From contig DATALQ010000038.1 in assembly GCA_036260935.1 (NCBI GenBank), positions 1-64,000 of the forward strand: 64,000 bases of DNA, written 5' to 3'. Shown here piece by piece: positions 1 through 8,726 of this stretch; within the stretch, counting starts at the first letter, position 1, and each line of letters starts with the position of its first letter. The notes under the pieces were generated by a model. That model ran no database searches, had not been told where the DNA came from, and saw nothing but the letters and a program-made list of their open reading frames with translations. This DNA is from JAEYOM01 sp036260935. Its GTDB lineage: Bacteria; Bacillota; Clostridia; Acetivibrionales; DTU013. A program made the translations under genes and the position numbers.

Positions 1-1
1 T

Positions 2-388
2 GAGGACAACAAAGTACTGTCTCTTAGTAAGAACCCTATTGTTGAGTGGAAATATGCAGGTTATTATAATAAAAAGCCTTATGCAGAATATGAAAGTAAA
101 TATATTGATGGAGTAAAAACTACAATAACAAGAACTAATGGAAGGAATCATGTTTTCAAGAATATAACGCTTTTCAATATCAAAACCGGAAAAACGAAAA
201 CTGTCCCTGAAAACCAGGTGGATTTATATAAAAAGGAGTGGTCAACTACTCCTAAAAGCTCAGGCAATTCAAGTAATTCAACCAATACGGCCAATTCATT
301 TTACGCGAAAATGAATATGCATAGATTTTTTCAATCAAGTACCTTCAACACTTGGGGAGGTCAAATGATAAGACGCATTGCGCCTTGA
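2..388 (+). CDS. C-terminal fragment of an unrecognised protein
   Basis: An open frame runs from the window edge (frame 2) to a TGA at 386-388, giving the last 128 residues of a protein whose start lies outside the window. The visible part is rich in Lys, Tyr, Asn and Thr, with a Ser/Asn/Thr-rich linker (KSSGNSSNSTNTANS) before a short tail ending in RRIAP. It looks like an extracytoplasmic or wall-associated protein tail, but I recognise no family. A good intrinsic terminator follows about 50 bp downstream, which supports a real gene end here. Function unknown. Confidence 0.5.
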   Translation, partial: EDNKVLSLSKNPIVEWKYAGYYNKKPYAEYESKYIDGVKTTITRTNGRNHVFKNITLFNIKTGKTKTVPENQVDLYKKEWSTTPKSSGNSSNSTNTANSFYAKMNMHRFFQSSTFNTWGGQMIRRIAP

Positions 389-435
389 CTGATAGTTCGA
401 TAAAACAATATGGTTATTCTAAACAAAATTAGTAA

Positions 436-471
436 ACAGGAGCCCTTATGCCAACAGGGCTCTTGTTTTTT
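436..471 (+). terminator. Intrinsic terminator after the partial gene
   Basis: ACAGGAGCCCT (436-446) pairs with AGGGCTCTTGT (456-466), an 11-bp stem with one G-U pair, followed by a T-rich run to 471. Confidence 0.8.
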
Positions 472-555
472 GTATATACTGATGTAGCGGTGAGGCATAT
501 CATAAATGATGCAGGCTATTAAGATGGTATGACCGGCGTCAAAGTTTATTCCATA

Positions 556-589
556 TAAAAAAAGAATAGCCACAAGCTGTGGCTATTCC
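556..589 (-). terminator. Intrinsic terminator of the SLH-protein gene
   Basis: GAATAGCCACA (564-574) and TGTGGCTATTC (579-589) form a perfect 11-bp stem. Read on the minus strand it is followed by seven T (557-563). It lies about 35 bp past the stop of the SLH gene. Confidence 0.85.
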
Positions 590-624
590 GTACATACTTA
601 CTATTTCTGTAATTTTTCAGATGC

Positions 625-1302
625 TTATGGTTGTGTAACTACCGGCGCCGAGTGAGCCTTCAGATACTCCAATGCAATATACAGCTGCTCTGCTGCTTCC
701 GCCCGGGTGAGTTCGCCCTTCGGATTGTATCTGCCTTCTTTATCCAGCTTCACAATGCCATACTTCAATGCCCTTTGAATTGCTCCGCTGTATTCAATTG
801 TCATTTGATCCTGGTCGGCGATTTCCACAGGAACAAGTTTGATCATGGGAAGCTGCCCATACTTTTCAATTGCCTTTATCAGATGATAAGTATACTCCTC
901 TCTCGTCAGCTTCAAGTCTGGATCAATATCTGCTGAAAAATCCAAACCGTTAACTGCACCGATTATCAAAGCTTGAGCATACCAGGAATTATTCTTTGCT
1001 TTCTTGAAATAATCGGTCGCCTTGGGTTCCTTAACAAACCGGATTGTATCAAGGTTCAGGTTAAATGCCCTTACAAAAAGCTGTATGCTCTGTGCAGCCG
1101 TGATTGTACTGTAAGGGGAAAAGACCCCTTCGGCTGTACCGCTGAACAACCCTTTGTTCTGAAGTGCAATGATTTTATCCTTTGCATTGACATTACCCAG
1201 ATCTTTAAAGCTCGTGTCTGCTGCAAAAACATTTCCTGCGATGGAGAGCGTCAAAATTGCTGCAGTTGATACAGCAGCGATTTTGTTTTTCATTTTCATC
1301 AT
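625..1302 (-). CDS. Secreted SLH-domain protein
   Basis: A small exported surface-layer-homology protein of about 225 residues. The start is taken at the ATG at 1302 (ATG-ATG-AAA-ATG), because GAGGTGAAT sits directly upstream; an in-frame extension to 1386 lacks a ribosome site. After MKMKNK comes a hydrophobic signal peptide ending GNVFA-ADTS. The mature part carries SLH-like repeats: FKDLGNVNAKDKIIALQNKG early, a middle repeat around DYFKKAKNNSWYAQAL, and a C-terminal repeat with RYNPKGELTRAEAAEQL. SLH modules bind pyruvylated secondary wall polymers, so wall attachment is likely. There is no catalytic domain. It is monocistronic with its own terminator. The C-terminal repeat is the clearest; the others are divergent. 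Confidence 0.8.
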   Translation of the reverse strand: MMKMKNKIAAVSTAAILTLSIAGNVFAADTSFKDLGNVNAKDKIIALQNKGLFSGTAEGVFSPYSTITAAQSIQLFVRAFNLNLDTIRFVKEPKATDYFKKAKNNSWYAQALIIGAVNGLDFSADIDPDLKLTREEYTYHLIKAIEKYGQLPMIKLVPVEIADQDQMTIEYSGAIQRALKYGIVKLDKEGRYNPKGELTRAEAAEQLYIALEYLKAHSAPVVTQP

Positions 1303-1410
1303 ATTCACCTCATAGTTAAATATTAGGAATTTACTTTTTGACGCAGTGTGTGGAGGAATAGTTCCTATTATAAAAGGATAAAACATACCGAGTTTGCAAA
1401 CCTAAATGAT

Positions 1411-1438
1411 CGAAAATAAAACCCACGATGTGGATTTT
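1411..1438 (-). terminator. Terminator of the ger operon
   Basis: AAAACCCAC (1418-1426) pairs with GTGGATTTT (1430-1438) around a 3-nt loop. On the minus strand the stem runs into TTATTTTC just after the last ger gene. Confidence 0.65.
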
Positions 1439-1442
1439 TGTG

Positions 1443-2561
1443 CTATGAATGACGAATAGCATGTATTGCTTTTTTCAATAGCATAAACAATAGAAGAAGC
1501 ACTGGCAGCCCATAATTTACAGGGAGAGCGAGATACTGCCATTTGAACTCTCTATAATTTAAAAAGAAGACTCTATCGTATGCAAGAAAGTAAGTAAGGA
1601 TAATTATGACAATTCCAAAGGCAAAAACAAGTATCTTATTTGTCTTTTCCTTTTTAACACCTACAGTTTGTACAAAAGCTTTTTGAGCGCAGTAAATCAA
1701 AATACCGGCTTGGACCAGCATACTCCAATACCAGAGTGCTACCATAAAAGATTCGAACCGGTGGAGATACTGTGTGATCTGAATAGACCGTACAAAATCC
1801 ATGCTTGCGATACGCATTAAGGCGACGACTTGCGGACCCATAACCATCAGCTCGACAATAAAATAAAATACAAAGAAAGCACCTCCTATGGAGACGCCCG
1901 CAGCAGCTGAACGTAAAGCCTTTTTTTGATTAGCTACCAGCGGCAGAAGCATGGCGATGATGATTTGATTAATCCCGACAAATGAATCAGCAATAAAACT
2001 TGCCTTAGTTACATTTATGATTCCTGGACCAAAAAACGGTAAAAGCCTGTTAAAATTTATTTCAGACAAAGAAGCCAAAAAAACTAGAAAGTGAAAAAGG
2101 ATAGCCAGTGAAAAGGCTATAATGCCCATTCTCGCTATTACCTCAGGGCCCTTCCAAAGCAAATAACATACTACAGCAATATGCAGGACAGTTACCACGA
2201 GAAAAGGTGTTTCCGTCAATAAAAAATCCGTCAGGTGATGGATATACATGGATATGCAATTGGCCGCTCTGAGAGTAAAATAGACTGTCAGTACCAGACC
2301 AAGCAGCTTGCTGAGAAAGGTCCCCAAAAGGTCTTTGCTATATTCAACGATTGTTTTACCTGGATACTTGCGGCCAATGTAGACGATGGTGATAACAAAA
2401 AGCAGTGTGGTTAATACGCTCATTATCCCGCTTATCCACATGTCATGGCCGACCGCTCTTGCCAAAAAACCGCTGCCGTAATTGATTATGGTAGGCCAGG
2501 TGCAGCAAACCAATATGGCTGTAAACTGGTTGGTACTTATAGTTTCTTTACCCTGGTTCAT
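1443..2561 (-). CDS. gerAB: GerAB/GerKB-family germinant receptor permease subunit
   Basis: The B subunit of a GerA-type nutrient germinant receptor, an amino-acid-permease-like integral membrane protein of 372 residues (family size about 365). It opens with a short soluble leader (MNQGKETISTNQFTAILVCC) and then about ten hydrophobic segments, with charged loops such as RKYPGKTIVEYSKD typical of the family. In spores the A, B and C subunits form a complex in the inner membrane that senses germinants; the B subunit is thought to carry the ligand pocket. It is the last gene of the operon and starts 26 bp after the C subunit. The ligand cannot be predicted from sequence. Confidence 0.9.
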   Translation of the reverse strand: MNQGKETISTNQFTAILVCCTWPTIINYGSGFLARAVGHDMWISGIMSVLTTLLFVITIVYIGRKYPGKTIVEYSKDLLGTFLSKLLGLVLTVYFTLRAANCISMYIHHLTDFLLTETPFLVVTVLHIAVVCYLLWKGPEVIARMGIIAFSLAILFHFLVFLASLSEINFNRLLPFFGPGIINVTKASFIADSFVGINQIIIAMLLPLVANQKKALRSAAAGVSIGGAFFVFYFIVELMVMGPQVVALMRIASMDFVRSIQITQYLHRFESFMVALWYWSMLVQAGILIYCAQKAFVQTVGVKKEKTNKILVFAFGIVIIILTYFLAYDRVFFLNYREFKWQYLALPVNYGLPVLLLLFMLLKKAIHAIRHS

Positions 2562-2587
2562 TTGTCTGCTAGTTACCTCCTTCTATG

Positions 2588-3760
2588 TTATTTCTCACCG
2601 GAAGCTTCTATGGGAACCAGTGATTTAGCCAGTAATGATACCTCCGGAATTCTAGCCTTTACATGTATCTTAACTTCGGACTTGCTAAATAGCTGGGGCC
2701 AGTTTGCCGACAGAGTATTCCATTCTGTCTTGTGAGCACGATGCAGTACACTACTGAAGTCCAGAAAATCGGAATCAAAATTTTGTGCTGCGGTTACTGT
2801 AGACTCAATATCCTTGCGTATAGCTGACGCCAATACCTCTTCCAGACCATGCAGTGACTGGGGGTCCCTAAATTCGGTAAGGCATGCTTTTTCAGTGATC
2901 TTTGCACTAGTCTCTGCCGTTATTGTGAATTGAGGTATTCCATTGGTGATAGTACTCTTAATGTTTGTTTTCCCCTTTTTTATTTCCAGGGTGACAGGTA
3001 AACCGTCGTAGGGACAATTTATAACTCTTACCGATCCGCTTATTTTATTAGTGACCCACAAATAACCCCTGGTTTCATTTTCATTCAGCCAGCCAGCCAT
3101 TTTTTTACTGCCGAATACAGCGGCGCCATCAAGCTTTACAACAGTCTTGTCACCTTGGGTAGTAAGAACAATCCGTGAGGCTACGGGATTTGTATAGTGA
3201 TCCATATATTTTTCAAGGAAATCTTTAAGCATTATGCCGCAGGCTTTACCTGTCAAATTTGTTTTTTCAATAATTTTTTCTATATTCAGGGAAGGGTCTT
3301 TCTCCATTATTGGTACAACATCCAGGATCTTCCCGGCTTCGCCCTGAGTAACGGCTACCCATGTACGAAAACGCAATTCGGGATTGCGGCTGAAAAAGTC
3401 GAATATCTCCTGAAGATTGCCTTTAGCCAGTTCCTCACTCATAATGATAACTTTGATATGCGACCAAAAGATTCGACGTGAAGAAACAGCTGCCATATTA
3501 CGGACTGCCTCAAAAATTGATTTACCGGTACTTGAAACCAGCCAAAACGGTTTCTCCTTTACCGCACTGCTTGCACCACCGGTGGGCGTCTTACTGTATG
3601 TCTCCGTTTTTGCTATTTGTGCTGTTACTTTAAATCCATTATCAGTCTTATCCAAAGCAACACTCAAGACAAAAGCCAGTTCGTTGATTTCTCTGGCGTT
3701 CCAACACCCTGCTTGGAAAAAAAGAAGGAATAAAGTCAGTATAAGAAAAATTTTACGCAT
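2588..3760 (-). CDS. gerAC: GerAC-family germinant receptor lipoprotein
   Basis: The C subunit of the germinant receptor, 390 residues. A hydrophobic signal (MRKIFLILTLFLLFFQAGC) ends in a lipobox with Cys19 as the lipidation site, followed by WNAREINELAFV, the family hallmark (CWxxREI-like). The body matches the Ger(x)C fold: DKTDNGFKVTAQIA, a Ser/Thr-rich loop, RRIFWSHIKVIIMSEELA, then a C-terminal domain with QNFDSDFLDFSSVLHRAH. The lipoprotein would sit on the outer face of the spore inner membrane. It lies between gerAA (31-bp gap) and gerAB (26-bp gap), all read from one promoter. Confidence 0.92.
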   Translation of the reverse strand: MRKIFLILTLFLLFFQAGCWNAREINELAFVLSVALDKTDNGFKVTAQIAKTETYSKTPTGGASSAVKEKPFWLVSSTGKSIFEAVRNMAAVSSRRIFWSHIKVIIMSEELAKGNLQEIFDFFSRNPELRFRTWVAVTQGEAGKILDVVPIMEKDPSLNIEKIIEKTNLTGKACGIMLKDFLEKYMDHYTNPVASRIVLTTQGDKTVVKLDGAAVFGSKKMAGWLNENETRGYLWVTNKISGSVRVINCPYDGLPVTLEIKKGKTNIKSTITNGIPQFTITAETSAKITEKACLTEFRDPQSLHGLEEVLASAIRKDIESTVTAAQNFDSDFLDFSSVLHRAHKTEWNTLSANWPQLFSKSEVKIHVKARIPEVSLLAKSLVPIEASGEK

Positions 3761-3791
3761 TTAATTACACCCATCCATGCTACCAGGCGAG

Positions 3792-5381
3792 TTATTCATT
3801 ATCACTGTTTTTACGTGAACCGGCTGCAGGTCCGGGTTTCATTCCAGCGCGCATCCGCCTAAGTCTTCTTCCTGTAATGAACCCTGGATATTGGAGCACA
3901 GACCACCATGGGGCCCTGATGACCGTATCTTTTAAAACATAACTATCTGTAGATACGAATGGCTCCAGGTAGTTTACTCCAAATGAACGGAGTCCGCTCA
4001 TATGAATCAAAATAATGCTGAGCCCCGCTAAAATTCCTGGCAACCCGAAGACCGAAGCAAGCAGTATCAACGGGAAACGAAGCAGACGGCCTGATCCTGC
4101 GGCATTGAAAGCGGGAATAGCAAAGGAACTGATTCCTGTCAAAGCTACGATAATTACCATTGCCTGAGAAACAATTCCTGCCTGAACGGCTGCCTGCCCA
4201 ATAACAAGGCCTCCTACGATACTGACAGCCTGGCCTGTCTGTTGTGGCAGACGGAGACCTGCTTCTCTCATGATTTCAAAAATAACCTCCATAAGCAGTA
4301 CTTCCCCTATGCTTGGAAACGGAACGCCTTCACGGGAAGCTGCGAGGGACAAGGCCAGTGAAGTAGGGATCATTTCCTGATGAAAGCTGGTTAATGCAAT
4401 ATAAAGCGCCGGGAGAACAACCGAAATAAAGTAAGAAATGATTCTTACAACCCTTGTCAGAGAACCAATGAGATAGCGCTCGTAATAATCGTCGGCAGAC
4501 TGGAGAAACTGAAAAAAAACCGTAGGAACCATCAGCACAAAAGGAGTAGTATCTACCAGGATAGCTACGCGGCCTTCCAAAACAGCCGCCGACACCTTAT
4601 CCGGGCGTTCGCTGTGTTCTATCATAGGAAACGGGGAAATAGGGTTGTCCTCAATTAATTCTTCAATATAGCCACTTTCCAATATTGCATCAATTTCGAT
4701 TCTTTTCAAACGGTTTTTTACCTCGTCTACTACATTTTCATTTGCTATACCGGAAAGGTAGACGATGGATATATCCGTCTTTGTCTGTGTACCTGCTTTA
4801 ATAGAGTCTACCCTTAAATCCGGGCTCTTGATGCGCCGTCTGATTAAAGCAATATTGCTTTCAATGTTTTCGGTGAAACTATCCCGAGGGCCTCGGATAA
4901 CATTTTCTGTAATTGGCTGTGATACTTGCCGTTCATTCCAGCCGTGGCTTCCTACTATGAGTGCCTTGTCCATTCCATTCAAAAATAGAACAGAATTGCC
5001 GGTAATCAATTCATTGACAGCATTTACAACATTCACTTCTTCCTTCACATTGATGTTAGGCATGCCGTACTTTTTAATTTGCTCAAATAAATCCCTGGTA
5101 CTATTAGCATCTTTAAATCGTGCATCCAGCATCAGGCTTCCAAGGATCTGTTCATTAATCAAATCATTTTTTGATAAACCCGACATGGCTATGACCGCAG
5201 CTTTTTCTTCAATATCAGAAGCAAGGGTAAACTCTCTGACAAGTATATCACTTGCATATCCCATTGCCTTTCTTATCATTTCTATATTACTGCTCAAATC
5301 CTTTGACAGGCTTAACTGCTCCGATGGTCCCGAAACAAAACTTTTTTTCTTTTTATGCTCAAAATCCTTAAAAGTTGGCAT
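3792..5381 (-). CDS. gerAA: GerAA/GerKA-family germinant receptor A subunit
   Basis: The A subunit of the germinant receptor, 529 residues. The N-terminal soluble half (about 1-280) contains the family patterns VREFTLASDIEEKAAVIAMSGL and RRRIKSPDLRVDSIKAG. Then come several membrane segments, including FQFLQSADDYYERYLIGSLTRVVR, PTSLALSLAASREGVPFPS, EVLLMEVIFEIMREAGLRLP and GLVIGQAAVQAGIVSQAMVI, all highly conserved in GerA proteins. The end is a basic cytoplasmic tail (RRLRRMRAGMKPGP). It is the first gene of the AA-AC-AB operon, with a near-consensus sigma-G promoter about 50 bp upstream, so expression in the forespore is expected. Confidence 0.93.
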   Translation of the reverse strand: MPTFKDFEHKKKKSFVSGPSEQLSLSKDLSSNIEMIRKAMGYASDILVREFTLASDIEEKAAVIAMSGLSKNDLINEQILGSLMLDARFKDANSTRDLFEQIKKYGMPNINVKEEVNVVNAVNELITGNSVLFLNGMDKALIVGSHGWNERQVSQPITENVIRGPRDSFTENIESNIALIRRRIKSPDLRVDSIKAGTQTKTDISIVYLSGIANENVVDEVKNRLKRIEIDAILESGYIEELIEDNPISPFPMIEHSERPDKVSAAVLEGRVAILVDTTPFVLMVPTVFFQFLQSADDYYERYLIGSLTRVVRIISYFISVVLPALYIALTSFHQEMIPTSLALSLAASREGVPFPSIGEVLLMEVIFEIMREAGLRLPQQTGQAVSIVGGLVIGQAAVQAGIVSQAMVIIVALTGISSFAIPAFNAAGSGRLLRFPLILLASVFGLPGILAGLSIILIHMSGLRSFGVNYLEPFVSTDSYVLKDTVIRAPWWSVLQYPGFITGRRLRRMRAGMKPGPAAGSRKNSDNE

Positions 5382-5428
5382 GGATGAACCTCACCCTGGC
5401 TGAATATATATTTTGGAACCTATGGTAA

Positions 5429-5458
5429 TAGTATGTTAAACGTTTTTTTATTTATTCA
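5429..5458 (-). promoter_or_regulatory. Sigma-G-like promoter of the ger operon
   Basis: On the minus strand TGAATA (5458-5453) is followed after 17 bp by CATACTA (5435-5429). Both boxes match the established forespore sigma-G consensus, and the -10 lies 48 bp before gerAA. GerA-type operons are known sigma-G targets. Confidence 0.75.
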
Positions 5459-5632
5459 TGCCAATGGACATGCAGCTCTGAAGGGTCTATTGCCACTGTT
5501 CGATATTTTTGTGGTAATATTATCTTATATAGCAGGAGGTAGTGCAGGTTTGATTTTTACCAAAAATAAATGATTATTACTATAAAGGTATTAACGGCCA
5601 ATAAGTAGTATATTTATTGCCGTTTAGGTAAG

Positions 5633-6421
5633 ATGATGTATACGATAGGGCAAATAGCCAACATAATAGGGATTTCCAGAGATAAGCTGAGATATTATGA
5701 GGAGAAGGGAATCCTGATACCAAAGCAAAATGATGGGAACAATTACAGGCAATATGATCTTAAAGACATAGACACTGTACTGTTGATAGAATTCTACAGG
5801 TGGTTGGACCTGGATTTCAAGACAATCGAGAAGCTTCACAAGCATGGTAATATCAAGAATATTGAAGCTACTTTAGATAAAAAGCAAAATGAAATAACCA
5901 GGAATTTAGACAGATTAAACTTGTTACTTGAGAGAATAAAATCGCTGAAAAAAGGATGCAGCGATATAGGAAAATATTTGAATCAATATATAATCAGGTC
6001 AATGGAACCCATTAAAATTTTGGGCCAAATATCTGATTTCAGAGCTTACGATGAATTTGAGGCTATCCATGAAAACAGGACTGAATTGGAGGACACTCCG
6101 ATTATTAAAGGTATAAAAAGGTATATATCGTCTGATGATAATGGAATAGTATCTACAAAAATGCTTATTACGAAAGATATATCCAGTTTTGATGACGTTA
6201 ATGACGGTGCTGTATTAAGGTATGAGAAATGCGCTTATACCATTGTAGAGGACGGATTACATAAGAATGATGTTATGGAAGAGACATATTCAAAGTCGCT
6301 TGAATGGCTAAACGGCAACGGATACAAACATAAAGGTATAGCTATTATTGGGATGTTGTTGATGGCGAATGATGAGGGTATAGAAAAATCATATTTGGAA
6401 GTTTATATACCAATTGAATAA
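5633..6421 (+). CDS. MerR-family regulator with effector-binding-like C-terminus
   Basis: A 262-residue transcription regulator. Residues 1-70 are a classic MerR winged helix (YTIGQIANIIGISRDKLRYYEEKGIL, then NNYRQYDLKDID). A coiled-coil dimerisation helix follows (about 80-115), then a domain of about 145 residues resembling the GyrI/BmrR effector domain (VSTKMLITKDISSFDD, then YTIVEDGLHKNDVMEETYSKSLEWL). Such regulators bind small hydrophobic drugs or metabolites and twist the promoter DNA. The gene may control the CPBP protease about 80 bp downstream, but that is only position. A GGTAAG site precedes ATG-ATG; the first ATG is chosen. Confidence 0.85.
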   Translation: MMYTIGQIANIIGISRDKLRYYEEKGILIPKQNDGNNYRQYDLKDIDTVLLIEFYRWLDLDFKTIEKLHKHGNIKNIEATLDKKQNEITRNLDRLNLLLERIKSLKKGCSDIGKYLNQYIIRSMEPIKILGQISDFRAYDEFEAIHENRTELEDTPIIKGIKRYISSDDNGIVSTKMLITKDISSFDDVNDGAVLRYEKCAYTIVEDGLHKNDVMEETYSKSLEWLNGNGYKHKGIAIIGMLLMANDEGIEKSYLEVYIPIE

Positions 6422-6502
6422 AAATACGATTTGGTTATTGACCTTGGGACTATACCATAGTTTAGGATGAAGTAGAAACTAAACTGTGGGAGGAATAAGG
6501 CA

Positions 6503-7225
6503 ATGAATAAGGAAAATGAAATTAGAAGTGCAGGGAAGCTCATAACGCTGCACTTATTACCTGGATTTGTACTCGGTATTGTTTATCTACTCATATTAAA
6601 GCTCAGGATTTTAGCGGGATTACCCAAGATTGTTACAGTAAGCCTGGCGGGAAGCCTTTCAATATTGCCGATAGAACTCGGATATTTACTTTATGTAGCG
6701 CGCAAGGAAGAGGGAAGCTTCAATATATTTAAAATACTGGGTCTAAAAAGCAAAATGCGGCTCTGGGAATATATTGTTTACACGCTCTCGCTGTTTATAC
6801 TTGCAGGGATACTTATGACGGTCTTAAAGCCGCTTACGAACTATATTGCCAATACGGTATTTTATTGGATCCCGAGCTGGTATAATTATGTGGAGGATTT
6901 AAGCCAATTTGACAGAAATGCTATAATCATAACGATACTGGTAAACTTCTTCTTTATGACACTTGCAGGCCCGATTACCGAAGAGTTATATTTCAGAGGA
7001 TATTTACTGGCTCGTATGAAATGGATGGGTAAATACAGCGTTTTATTAAATGTAATATTGTTTTCAGTATATCATTTCTGGTCGCCCTGGCTCATTATAG
7101 CGAGGATTGCAGTAATGCTGCCGCTGTATTATTGCGTATATAAAAAGGATTCGCTGAAACTGGCGATAATTGTTCATTGTTTGGTTAACTTTACTGATGT
7201 AGTCAGTCTGTTGAGCTTGATTTGA
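6503..7225 (+). CDS. CPBP-family intramembrane metalloprotease (CAAX protease-like)
   Basis: A 240-residue polytopic membrane protein with the CPBP/Abi signature: motif 1 GPITEELYFRGYLL (EExxxR) near residue 155, motif 2 FSVYHFWSP (the metal-ligand His) near 190, and motif 3 LAIIVHCLVNFTD near 225. Eukaryotic relatives process prenylated CAAX proteins. Bacterial members often mature or immunise against peptides, or act in regulated proteolysis; the substrate here is unknown. GGGAGGAAT lies just before the ATG. It is placed between the MerR regulator and the ABM-fusion gene, all on the same strand with short gaps, so co-transcription is possible. Confidence 0.85.
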   Translation: MNKENEIRSAGKLITLHLLPGFVLGIVYLLILKLRILAGLPKIVTVSLAGSLSILPIELGYLLYVARKEEGSFNIFKILGLKSKMRLWEYIVYTLSLFILAGILMTVLKPLTNYIANTVFYWIPSWYNYVEDLSQFDRNAIIITILVNFFFMTLAGPITEELYFRGYLLARMKWMGKYSVLLNVILFSVYHFWSPWLIIARIAVMLPLYYCVYKKDSLKLAIIVHCLVNFTDVVSLLSLI

Positions 7226-7262
7226 GGATTTGGGGGAGACAAAAATATGATGGAGGTATGGG

Positions 7263-7949
7263 ATGAATAGCGGGCTGGAGTTTGATTCGGAATTTTGCAA
7301 TGTAAAATATATTGAGAAGGATAATGCAGTTTTGTTGACGTGGAAGAAATTCTGCTGTTTTGAGGACTATAGAAAGCCGGCAACTTTTGCATTAGAACTT
7401 CTTGGACAATTTCCAAACAGTAATTTAATCGTCGATGCAAGAAATGGTTTTGAAGATGCAAAGGAAGATGTCGAGTGGGGATTTTCAATACTCATTCCCC
7501 AAATGGCCAAAACAGATTGCACGCGAGTAGTGTTCATTATGAGTGAAGCTGTTAACATAGAAGAAGAAATGGATATGTGGACTAAGGAATTCGGAAAGCA
7601 TTTCGGAGTATGCAGGGCCAATTCCTATGAGGGCGCTGTCAAAGCAATGAACTCAGAACTGTTGATGCATGTCATATATATAACAAAAGAAGGTAAGAGG
7701 GATGAATTTGTCCAAAGGGTAGAAGAGTCTGGAATTATCACAGCCTCCAGGCAGGAACCCGGAAATATTTCATATCAGTATTTTTATCCGTATAACGACA
7801 ACAATAGTGTATTACTTGTTGAGTCATGGACGGATGCCAACGCACAAGCGGCACATGGCAGAATGGAACACTTTAAAAAGTTATCGGAACTCAAAAAGGA
7901 GTATGTTGAAAATGTGATAATCAAAAAATATGAGGCTGTATTACAGTAA
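7263..7949 (+). CDS. Two-domain protein: STAS-like N-terminus plus ABM (YgiN-like) domain
   Basis: A 228-residue protein of unknown role. Residues about 1-128 look like a SpoIIAA/STAS-type alpha/beta fold (VKYIEKDNAVLLTWKKF, NSNLIVDARNGFEDAKED, TRVVFIMSEAVNIEEEMD). Residues about 132-228 form an antibiotic-biosynthesis-monooxygenase ferredoxin-like domain (MHVIYITKEGKRDEFVQRVEE, then EPGNISYQYFYPYNDNNSVLLVESWTD and the HGRMEHFKKL helix). ABM domains act as cofactor-free oxygenases or quinol/haem-binding proteins; STAS-like domains bind small ligands or partner proteins. GGAGGTATGGG precedes the ATG. Its 3' end overlaps the convergent SDR gene by 9 bp. The fusion partner call is by fold impression only. 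Confidence 0.7.
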   Translation: MNSGLEFDSEFCNVKYIEKDNAVLLTWKKFCCFEDYRKPATFALELLGQFPNSNLIVDARNGFEDAKEDVEWGFSILIPQMAKTDCTRVVFIMSEAVNIEEEMDMWTKEFGKHFGVCRANSYEGAVKAMNSELLMHVIYITKEGKRDEFVQRVEESGIITASRQEPGNISYQYFYPYNDNNSVLLVESWTDANAQAAHGRMEHFKKLSELKKEYVENVIIKKYEAVLQ

Positions 7950-8690
7950 GCTTCTGCCGCCGTCGATATTGATAATGCTTCCCGTTATATACTCCGAATC
8001 GTCAGAAACCAGGAAAAGTGCCAGCTTTGCAATATCTTCGGTTTTACCCATTCTACCCCATGGGATTCTTGAAACCACCTGCCTGATGCTTTCCTTCGAG
8101 GCCAATATATCGCTGTTCATAGGAGTCTCAATCGCGCCTGGTGCTATACAATTTACGTTGATTTTATACTTGGCTAGTTCCAGTGCCAATTCTTCTGTAA
8201 ATATAGCCACCCCGGCTTTTGACGCGTCATAATGAAACTTGTTCAGTCTCGGCCTGAAATAATGTATGGAAGAAAGGTTCACTATTTTACCGCCGTTCTG
8301 CTTGATCATGTGTGGAGCGGCTGCTTTACTGCACAGGAAGGTACCGAGAAGATTTACATCCATGACTTTTTTCCATTCGTCTGCCTGCATCTGCAGAAAA
8401 GGCGTTACCAGTTGTATGCCGGCGTTATTTACTAAAATATCTATTCCATTATATTTTTTGATAACTTCACTGAACATTTCGTTAACTTCAGATTCGTCGG
8501 AAACATCCGCACAGACCGGAAAAGCTTCAAACCCCAGTCTGCAGATCTCTTCCGCCGCATCCTTTGCACAATCGGGATCGATATCGTTGACTACCACGCG
8601 GGAGCCTTCCTTTGCAAACATAATCGCAATTTCTCTCCCGATACCCTTTCCCGCGCCTGTTACGATACTAATTTTATTTTTGAGTTTCAT
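7941..8690 (-). CDS. Short-chain dehydrogenase/reductase (FabG/glucose dehydrogenase-like)
   Basis: A classical SDR of 249 residues. The cofactor motif TGAGKGIG is at 11-18, followed by NDID at the end of beta-2, where the acidic residue favours NAD over NADP. NNAG is at 88-91, the catalytic Ser141 in LSSIHYF, and YxxxK at Tyr154/Lys158 (YDASK). The C-terminal segment SDDSEYITGSIINIDGGRSLL is the usual family ending. Substrate is not deducible; candidates are 3-oxoacyl-ACP, sugars or polyols. A GGGAAGGG stretch lies upstream of the ATG. It stands alone, convergent with the ABM-fusion gene. Confidence 0.88.
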   Translation of the reverse strand: MKLKNKISIVTGAGKGIGREIAIMFAKEGSRVVVNDIDPDCAKDAAEEICRLGFEAFPVCADVSDESEVNEMFSEVIKKYNGIDILVNNAGIQLVTPFLQMQADEWKKVMDVNLLGTFLCSKAAAPHMIKQNGGKIVNLSSIHYFRPRLNKFHYDASKAGVAIFTEELALELAKYKINVNCIAPGAIETPMNSDILASKESIRQVVSRIPWGRMGKTEDIAKLALFLVSDDSEYITGSIINIDGGRSLL

Positions 8691-8726
8691 AGCATTACCC
8701 TTCCCACCGATTCTTTAAAACGGTTA

